Assembly: GCF_000972385.1 (NCBI RefSeq)
Contig: NZ_JXTE01000101.1
Span: forward strand, 1-21,799
From: Streptomyces sp. WM6386
GTDB taxonomy: Bacteria; Actinomycetota; Actinomycetes; Streptomycetales; Streptomycetaceae
Length of the DNA: 21,799 nucleotides
Direction: 5' to 3'
Part shown: piece by piece, positions 20,968-21,799 of the stretch
How positions within the stretch are numbered: position 1 is the first letter of the stretch
How the letters are laid out: the number at the start of each line of letters is the position of its first letter
Notes under the pieces: model-generated
What the model was told of the DNA's origin: nothing
What the model saw: only the letters and a program-made list of their open reading frames with translations
Databases searched by the model: none
Position numbers and translations under genes: made by a program

Positions 20968-21137
20968 TGGGTTCTCCCCCTCGGGCTGGGCCGTGAACGG
21001 CACTGCGGCCTCGACCACAGCAAGCACTTCCCGCCCCGTCTCGGCGGTAATCACGAGAACATCACGGAGACTGTTCGGGTGCTGTGGTGTTCGTCACATG
21101 CCGCTTGCAGATGCCCGGGGCGGCCGCTTTGTCCCTC

Positions 21138-21157
21138 AGATGGCTCACAGATGGCTC
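21138..21157 (+). repeat. Tandem AGATGGCTC repeats upstream of the Lrp/AsnC gene
   Basis: Two direct copies of AGATGGCTC (21138-21146 and 21149-21157) are spaced 11 bases apart, about one helical turn. They lie about 80 bases before the regulator's ATG, in the divergent gap. They could be binding sites for the regulator itself. Confidence 0.35.
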
Positions 21158-21222
21158 TCGGCCACATCACGAACCGGGTATGACCTGCGCCGCTCAGGTA
21201 TCCGAGGAGATCAAGGGCACTG

Positions 21223-21228
21223 TAGGTT
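21223..21228 (+). promoter_or_regulatory. Possible -10 box of the Lrp/AsnC gene
   Basis: TAGGTT lies 8 bases before the ATG at 21237, so transcription would start at or next to the start codon. There is no ribosome binding site, which fits a leaderless message. No good -35 is visible. Confidence 0.4.
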
Positions 21229-21236
21229 CTTGCGCC

Positions 21237-21677
21237 ATGGAGGAGCTGGACCGTCAGATCGTGCAGCTGCTCGTCAAGGACGGGCGGATGAGCTACACAG
21301 ACCTCGGCAAGGCCACGGGCCTGTCCACGTCGGCCGTGCACCAGCGGGTGCGTCGGCTGGAGCAGCGTGGCGTCATCCGTGGGTACGCCGCCGTCGTCGA
21401 CCCCGAGGCCGTCGGGCTGCCCATGACCGCCTTCATCTCGGTGAAACCGTTCGATCCCAGCGCGCCGGACGACATCGCCGAGCGCCTCGCGGGGGTGCCG
21501 GAGATCGAGGCCTGTCACAGCGTTGCGGGCGACGAGAACTACATCCTCAAGGTGCGGGTGGCCACGCCGCACGAGCTGGAGGAGCTGTTGGCCCGGCTGC
21601 GGTCCCTGGCGGGGGTGTCGACGCGGACGACGGTGGTGTTGTCCACGCCGTACGAGGCTCGCCCACCGAGGATCTGA
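21237..21677 (+). CDS. Lrp/AsnC-family transcriptional regulator
   Basis: A 146-residue regulator that starts MEELDRQIVQLLVKDGRMSY. The HTH covers about residues 17-45 (TDLGKATGLSTSAVHQRVRRLEQRGVI). The RAM effector-binding domain covers about 62-140, with IEACHSVAGDENYILKVRV near 85-103, the usual segment that binds amino acids in this family. The length is normal. Family members form dimers to octamers and respond to amino acids or related small molecules; the effector here is unknown. The ATG at 21237 is chosen because the family begins at the (L)DRxI helix; an open frame further upstream has no coding character. The divergent four-cysteine gene is a possible target. Confidence 0.93.
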   Translation: MEELDRQIVQLLVKDGRMSYTDLGKATGLSTSAVHQRVRRLEQRGVIRGYAAVVDPEAVGLPMTAFISVKPFDPSAPDDIAERLAGVPEIEACHSVAGDENYILKVRVATPHELEELLARLRSLAGVSTRTTVVLSTPYEARPPRI

Positions 21678-21702
21678 CTGGTGTTCCGTCGGCGGGTGGG
21701 CG

Positions 21703-21799
21703 CTACTGACCTTGTTGCCGTGATGTCGGCAAGGTGAGGCCAGTTTCGGTGAAGCATCCGTCGATGAGGTTGCTTCGGTACTGGATCTCGCGGAGACCG
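21703..21799 (-). CDS. C-terminal end of an unrecognised gene running off the right edge
   Basis: A frame open from the window edge to a TAG at 21705-21703 reads GLREIQYRSNLIDGCFTETG then LTLPTSRQQGQ. Codon choice near the end (TTG, ACA, TCA, CAA, CAA, GGT) is less GC-biased than elsewhere in the window, which hints at acquired DNA. TTGCCG (21715-21720) and CGGCAA (21727-21732) make a small hairpin near its stop. The fragment is too short to name; it could be the tail of a transposase or another mobile-element protein, or an accidental frame. Confidence 0.3.
   Translation of the reverse strand, partial: GLREIQYRSNLIDGCFTETGLTLPTSRQQGQ

Noticed and set aside
21539..21757. Minus-strand frame of 72 residues at the right end
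   Set aside because: It runs antisense through the end of the Lrp gene; a different frame there looks slightly more like a real C-terminus.

Overview
The window is high-GC actinobacterial DNA, almost certainly Streptomyces. Third codon positions are mostly G or C, GTG starts are common, and the gene order riboflavin operon - hisE - hisG - PH protein - CBS pair - AAA protein - kinase - C39 peptidase - small membrane protein - TetR - GH18 chitinase - acyl-CoA dehydrogenase matches, from memory and unchecked, the SCO1443 to SCO1428 stretch of S. coelicolor.

Left part (1-2300): the C-terminal end of a ROK-family protein converges on an NmrA-like NAD(P)-binding protein. Upstream of that gene, on the same strand, lies an ECF41-type sigma factor with a fused SnoaL-like domain. 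The sigma gene and the oxidoreductase gene form the known ECF41 pair, and the gap between them carries a TGTCACA element that fits the ECF41 -35 consensus. The sigma gene itself appears to have a chitinase-style promoter with a DasR-like box in its spacer.

Centre left (2300-7300): an FMN riboswitch precedes ribE-ribM-ribBA-ribH. The first three genes overlap by 4 bp each, and ribH follows after 17 bp. hisE, hisG and a PH-domain membrane protein follow on the same strand. The riboswitch probably works on translation of ribE, because a hairpin covers part of the ribE Shine-Dalgarno sequence and an alternative pairing with the aptamer P1 strand is possible.

Middle (7300-14900): two overlapping CNNM/CBS membrane protein genes follow a leader that hides their ribosome binding site. 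Next come an EccA-like AAA ATPase and a uridine-kinase-like P-loop protein on the minus strand, then a Tat-exported C39 peptidase and a 46-residue membrane protein. Two copies of a dispersed GC-rich hairpin repeat flank the AAA/kinase pair in opposite orientation.

Right part (14900-21799): a TetR regulator; a secreted GH18 chitinase with a strong promoter overlapped by DasR-like boxes; an acyl-CoA dehydrogenase; a small minus-strand gene; a conserved protein with a probable CTG start, downstream of a perfect palindromic operator candidate; an APH-type phosphotransferase gene broken by an internal deletion; a cysteine-containing hypothetical protein; a leaderless Lrp/AsnC regulator; and the tail of an unrecognised gene running off the edge.

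Most of this is ordinary chromosomal content. I do not see a phage, plasmid, CRISPR array, tRNA, rRNA or dedicated defence system. The most unusual points are regulatory: the chitinase-like promoter shared by the ECF41 gene, the candidate ECF41 target promoter, and two leaders with hidden ribosome binding sites.
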